Origin: Thermoplasmata archaeon
GTDB lineage: Archaea; Thermoplasmatota; E2; DHVEG-1
Direction: 5' to 3'
Length of the DNA: 8,995 nucleotides
Assembly (NCBI GenBank): GCA_030637965.1
Contig: DAOWFO010000051.1
Location: 1 to 8,995, forward strand
A model generated the notes under the pieces. That model was given only the letters and a program-made list of their open reading frames with translations, ran no database searches and was not told the origin of the DNA. Shown in pieces: positions 5,787 through 8,995 of the stretch (its first letter is position 1; each line of letters opens with the position of its first letter). A program made the position numbers and the translations under genes.

Positions 5787-6443
5787 TTACCTCCTTTTTT
5801 TCCTTCTTCTTTTCCCGAAATGGTTTACCATTTTCGTATAGAGGTTTTCTGAATTATATCCGGTCAGTGCACTTATTGGTATGACAGGATGTTGAGGGAA
5901 AGCAGATTTTAATGTAGCAGGACTTGAATCTTCCATATCTATCTTATTTGCAGCTATTAAAACAGGGAGTTTACGTGCCTCTAGATTTCCAAGAATAGTT
6001 ACATTTACTTGTGTAAATGGATCTTGTGTTGCATCCATAACTAGCAATACTCCGTCAATATCCTCAAGCCATCTAATCGATTCAATAACTCCCTCAGTAG
6101 CTTCTTTTGCCCTTTGTTTTGATTCATCTTTACTTAAACCAAATGTATTCATAAACTCCTTATAATCAACTTTAGTGGCAATGCCTGGAGTATCTACAAT
6201 GTCCATAAATAAAGATGAATTCCCATTTTCTACTTTAACATCTTTTTTCCATTTTGCTACCCGCGTCTCATGAGGTATTTCAGATACACTACCCATAATA
6301 TCTCCAGTCCAATCACGGAGAATACGATTAGCTAGAGTAGTTTTCCCAACATTTGGAGGGCCATAAATACCTATTTTAGCGTGCTTTTTACCAAAAATCC
6401 TATGAATTATAGATGCAAAACTGGTTTTTCCAAATAATCCCAT
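5787..6443 (-). CDS. arvA: Era-like small GTPase of the OapA/ArvA family
   Basis: This is a 218-residue Ras-superfamily (TRAFAC) GTPase. The nucleotide-binding motifs are all present: G1 GPPNVGKTT at 28-36, a probable G2 Thr in PHETR (Thr 60), G3 DTPG at 84-87, G4 NKID at 166-169, and G5 SAL at 191-193. The long G3-to-G4 stretch with DYKEF and EATEG is typical of this archaeal family. The N-terminal 20 residues (MGLFGKTSFASIIHRIFGKK) would form an amphipathic helix, and the C-terminus ends in a polybasic GKRRRKKRR, so membrane association is likely but inferred. The ATG follows AGGAGG (6453-6458) by 9 bases. An overlapping ATG eight bases earlier is out of frame. In Haloferax, as I recall, the homologue is required for extracellular vesicle formation. 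Confidence 0.9.
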   Translation of the reverse strand: MGLFGKTSFASIIHRIFGKKHAKIGIYGPPNVGKTTLANRILRDWTGDIMGSVSEIPHETRVAKWKKDVKVENGNSSLFMDIVDTPGIATKVDYKEFMNTFGLSKDESKQRAKEATEGVIESIRWLEDIDGVLLVMDATQDPFTQVNVTILGNLEARKLPVLIAANKIDMEDSSPATLKSAFPQHPVIPISALTGYNSENLYTKMVNHFGKRRRKKRR

Positions 6444-6452
6444 CCAACCATT

Positions 6453-6484
6453 CCTCCTAGAAACTAGGTTACTATCCTAGGAAA
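6453..6484 (-). promoter_or_regulatory. Inverted-repeat cluster over the arvA ribosome-binding site
   Basis: Three CCTAG/CTAGG units lie just upstream of arvA at 6476-6481, 6464-6468 and 6456-6460. In the minus-strand RNA, CCUAG (6468-6464) can pair with CUAGG (6460-6456), and UUUCCUAG (6484-6477) can pair with CUAGGAGG (6460-6453), the latter with two G-U pairs, hiding the ribosome-binding site. A third pairing, CUAGG (6480-6476) with CCUAG (6468-6464), would leave it free. The cluster may instead be a DNA operator. Whether 6476-6484 is transcribed is unknown. Confidence 0.45.
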
Positions 6485-6617
6485 GGTATGTTAATTATAG
6501 TTTATTAGTTTAGCGGTAAATTCATGAAATATTTTATCTTATTAAAAAAATTATTTGATTCATAATAGATTTATTAAAAAGCAAAAATTGAAAAATTGGG
6601 TAATTTTATGACAATCA

Positions 6618-6624
6618 TTAAATA
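6618..6624 (+). promoter_or_regulatory. Candidate TATA box for the coiled-coil gene
   Basis: TTAAATA would start transcription near 6648, giving a leader of about 25 bases that contains GGGAGGT. This would place the earlier in-frame TTG at 6596 and ATG at 6608 upstream of the transcript and supports the start at 6674. The AT-rich context lowers confidence. Confidence 0.3.
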
Positions 6625-6673
6625 TCAAAAAATTCATTCTTGGGTTATTAAATTTGTTGGGAGGTATGATATA

Positions 6674-7645
6674 ATGGATGATGAAGATATGTCAACAGGA
6701 AATGCAGAAAATCTAGTTTCTCTTGGAGAAAGGTTACGACAAGCAGCAGATGAGATTGATATTGTTAAAAATTCGTTTGCAAAAAATACTGAGGATTTGT
6801 TAAGAATAAAGAATATGTTGGATGTGGGAAATCTAGAAGATATTAATGAAATAATTGAAAAATTTGAGACGCAGATCACTGAAGCAGAAAAGAAGAAGGA
6901 AGAAGCTTCCCAAGGTGCAAAAAAATATAGCGAGGAACTAGAGAAGGAAAAAGAGAGGTTAATAAAACTATGGGATGCATATAAAAATCAAGAAGAGGAA
7001 CTTACGAAAACTGAAAAGAAAATTAAGGAATTTGAAGACCGTGCAAAAAACGCCGAAACTTCTAAAGAACAGTTGGAATATGATTTCAATTCTAGGGTAG
7101 AAACCCTAAATCAAAAATTAAAAGAAAATGAGGAAAAAATCAATCAATTTGATGATTATAAAAAAAGATTTAGCGAATTTAAAAGCATCCATAATCAACT
7201 GGAGGAGGAAAACGATACTTTAAAAGACGATGTTAACAACAAAGAAAACACAATAAATTCACTCCAAGAGCAGATCGGTAAGCTAAAAGACTATGAAAAA
7301 TATGCTGAATATAAAGATAAATTCGATGATTTGTCTAATCAATATGAAAAGGAAAAAGATCGACTTACAAAATTATACAAACTTTATGAGGAAACAGAAA
7401 GTGAATGTAACAGGCTAAAAGTTGAAACAAAAGGTTGGCAGAAATGGTTTGATTCTAATAGAGAGATATTTGACAAACTGTTTTCTACATCTCCGCCAAT
7501 TGGAACGCAAAAAAAAAAGGAGAATAATACAACCTCTTCAGTAAGTGATACACCAAATAATTCAACTGAAGAATTAAAAAAGGAGGAGGGGAACGAAAAA
7601 ACCAAATCGAAAGATAAAAAGAGGAAACTGAGATTTATAAAATAA
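6674..7645 (+). CDS. Long coiled-coil protein of unknown function, divergent from arvA
   Basis: I do not recognise this 323-residue protein. It opens with an acidic head (MDDEDMSTGNAEN), then LVSLGERLRQAADEID and LEDINEIIEKFETQI, then a nearly continuous charged coiled coil from about residue 55 to 250. A short Trp-containing amphipathic block, TKGWQKWFDSNREIFDKLF (about 252-270), follows, and a low-complexity tail of about 50 residues rich in N, T, S, E and K ends in KDKKRKLRFIK. No Walker motif, transmembrane segment or zinc ligands are visible, so it is not an SMC or Rad50 ATPase. The start is set by GGGAGGT (6659-6665), 8 bases before the ATG at 6674; earlier in-frame starts at 6596 and 6608 lack a ribosome-binding site. 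It is divergent from arvA, with about 230 bases between. Confidence 0.8.
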   Translation: MDDEDMSTGNAENLVSLGERLRQAADEIDIVKNSFAKNTEDLLRIKNMLDVGNLEDINEIIEKFETQITEAEKKKEEASQGAKKYSEELEKEKERLIKLWDAYKNQEEELTKTEKKIKEFEDRAKNAETSKEQLEYDFNSRVETLNQKLKENEEKINQFDDYKKRFSEFKSIHNQLEEENDTLKDDVNNKENTINSLQEQIGKLKDYEKYAEYKDKFDDLSNQYEKEKDRLTKLYKLYEETESECNRLKVETKGWQKWFDSNREIFDKLFSTSPPIGTQKKKENNTTSSVSDTPNNSTEELKKEEGNEKTKSKDKKRKLRFIK

Positions 7646-7684
7646 TCAATCTCTATATTTCCTTTTATTTTTATTCTAATTTTA
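7646..7684 (+). terminator. T-rich 3' end of the coiled-coil gene
   Basis: Repeated T-runs at 7656-7684 follow the stop codon and continue into the 3' end of the converging ATPase gene. This is a plausible archaeal terminator judged from base composition alone. Confidence 0.35.
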
Positions 7685-8995
7685 TACTGCTAATATTATT
7701 CTCGGTTTCATTTACAAGTATAATGTTTTCCACATGATTTTTAATATCCTCTATATGAGTAATAAGTAGAATTTGTCTAAATTTTGAAGATAACCCATTC
7801 AATGCTTTCATGATGTTTTGTTGGCGTATTATATCCTGTGATCCGAATATCTCATCCAATATTATGAAGTTAAATAACCCACCCGCTCGTTCTGTTATAA
7901 CCTCAGAGATGGCAAGCCGCAGACAAAGATTAGCAAGATCTTCTTCTCCACCAGAAAAACGTTCGATATTGTATGGAATTCCACCATCATAAACCATAAG
8001 ATTATATTGTTCATCCAATTCGATCCCCTGATATTTTTCATCAGTGAGTTGTGAAAAAAAATCAGAAGCATATGATGATAAAGCTGGTTTAATCCTTGAT
8101 ATTAAATTTGTTCTAAAAGAGGACATGATATCGCTGAGCATTTTAATGTATTGAACCTTCGTTTTTTCCTTCTTTATTCGTTTTTTTGATTCTATTAATT
8201 CTTTTATCTTCTCATTTAAGTTCTTTATCTCATGTATAGCGAGTTTTTTCTTCCCTTGTTCTTTTTCTAAAAGTAGTTTTATATCCGCAAGATTATCCTT
8301 TTTCTTACCAAGTTCATCAAGTGAGTTTTGATATTTATTATAAAACTTTTTGACCTTTCGTTTAACAGATTCATATTCCTTTAAATCAAACTCTACATCT
8401 CCTATTTTGATCAGCTGTTTGTATTTATTTTTCAAATCAATCTTTTCAATTTTCAATTCTTCTGAAGTAATTTTAATTGTTGTATCAATTTTTTCTCTTT
8501 CCCTCTGTTGTTTTTGCAAATAGTCTATCTTTTTCTTGAGAGCTAGACCCTCTCGAGATGTTTTATCATATTCTAATTGCTCAGTTTTAATTTCCTTTGA
8601 AAAAGATTCTGTTTCTTTCTTTTTTTTGAGTTTTTCCTTATCAAATTTTTCTAACAATTTATTATATTGATTTCCAAGGATTCTATCACAAGTAGGACAA
8701 TTTGCATTTGGACCCATTTTTTTAATTCTATCCCCCTTAGAATCCATTTCCTTAAAATCTGATTTGATGCTTTTTAAAATTGTCTTATTTTGTTCGATTT
8801 TTTTAATGATGTTATATTTTTTCTTCTCAATTTCATTTATTTTAGTTTTAACATTATTAATTTCCGATGAAATATTCTTTAAATCTGTCAGTTTGTCGTA
8901 TAGCTTATTAATTGTTTTTTGTCTTTCTTTGGTCTTATTTTTCAATTTTAAAATTTCTTCTTGTAGTTTTTTCTTGTGTTCATAAAGAGTTTTTC
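7671..8995 (-). CDS. rad50: Rad50/SbcC-like ATPase, C-terminal part (N-terminus beyond right edge)
   Basis: The frame is open to the right edge (441 codons), so the ATG lies outside and the TTG at 8943-8945 is not a real start. Rad50 works with Mre11 to process DNA double-strand ends. Visible parts: the end of the first coiled-coil arm, a zinc-hook ANCPTCDRIL with both Cys (codons near 8699 and 8690), a second arm of about 190 residues, then the C-terminal ATPase half. That half has the ABC signature SGGEEDLANL with Q/R-rich context, Walker B FIILDE followed by the D-loop GSQD, and the H-loop LLITHIED. The Walker A half must lie upstream. The arms look short, so it could be a compact Rad50-like or SbcC-like relative. 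An Mre11 gene would be expected upstream, beyond 8995, but cannot be seen. Confidence 0.85.
   Translation of the reverse strand, partial: KTLYEHKKKLQEEILKLKNKTKERQKTINKLYDKLTDLKNISSEINNVKTKINEIEKKKYNIIKKIEQNKTILKSIKSDFKEMDSKGDRIKKMGPNANCPTCDRILGNQYNKLLEKFDKEKLKKKKETESFSKEIKTEQLEYDKTSREGLALKKKIDYLQKQQREREKIDTTIKITSEELKIEKIDLKNKYKQLIKIGDVEFDLKEYESVKRKVKKFYNKYQNSLDELGKKKDNLADIKLLLEKEQGKKKLAIHEIKNLNEKIKELIESKKRIKKEKTKVQYIKMLSDIMSSFRTNLISRIKPALSSYASDFFSQLTDEKYQGIELDEQYNLMVYDGGIPYNIERFSGGEEDLANLCLRLAISEVITERAGGLFNFIILDEIFGSQDIIRQQNIMKALNGLSSKFRQILLITHIEDIKNHVENIILVNETENNISSIKLE

Noticed and set aside
6449..6451. Alternative arvA start at an ATG closer to AGGAGG
   Set aside because: It is out of frame with the GTPase and leaves only one base between AGGAGG and the start codon.
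7384..7605. Minus-strand open frame opposite the coiled-coil gene's tail
   Set aside because: The charged repetitive plus-strand code leaves Ser/Phe-rich open frames on the other strand; no start context supports it.

Overview
The window is AT-rich chromosomal DNA from an archaeon, most likely euryarchaeal and probably Thermoplasmatota-like; the lineage is inferred from gene content and cannot be fixed from this stretch alone. The archaeal signs are a prefoldin beta subunit, ribosomal protein S17e, the archaeal-type riboflavin genes (RibL FAD synthetase and the archaeal pentameric RibC), a long-chain archaeal UppS, the Era-like GTPase / DUF2073 / zinc-ribbon trio, and TATA-like boxes a short distance upstream of GGTGA or AGGAGG ribosome-binding sites.

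Layout. 1-507 (-): N-terminal part of an exported or membrane-anchored protein that runs off the left edge. 508-768: AT-rich divergent promoter region. 769-1483 (+): prefoldin beta and a small two-helix membrane protein. 1491-2279 (-): uppS, tail to tail with the membrane protein gene and possibly longer at its N-terminus. 2280-2523: divergent promoter region with two copies of an AGGAGG-containing 14-mer. 2524-4836 (+): S17e, which has no ATG, GTG or TTG start and appears to begin at CTG, then ribB-ribL-ribC-ribH. 4853-6443 (-): arvA-arvB-arvC. 6444-6673: divergent promoter region with an inverted-repeat cluster next to the arvA ribosome-binding site. 6674-7645 (+): a long coiled-coil protein of unknown function. 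7671-8995 (-): C-terminal half of a Rad50/SbcC-like ATPase that runs off the right edge.

How the genes work together. ribB makes dihydroxybutanone phosphate, ribH condenses it to lumazine, ribC makes riboflavin and ribL makes FAD. The four are closely packed with overlapping or short junctions, so they look like one operon read through from S17e. The arvA-B-C operon encodes a Ras-superfamily GTPase and two partners; homologues of this set are linked to extracellular vesicle formation in haloarchaea. The GTPase here has a hydrophobic N-terminus and a polybasic C-terminus, which would suit membrane work. The divergent coiled-coil gene is an uncharacterised neighbour and possible partner. uppS makes the polyprenyl lipid carrier for surface glycosylation, so several of the genes touch the cell envelope.

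The least expected signals are the CTG-started S17e, the missing ribosome-binding site and open N-terminal extension of uppS, the mutually exclusive hairpins over the arvA ribosome-binding site, and the divergent coiled-coil gene beside the arv operon. No tRNA, rRNA, CRISPR array, insertion sequence or phage gene was seen.
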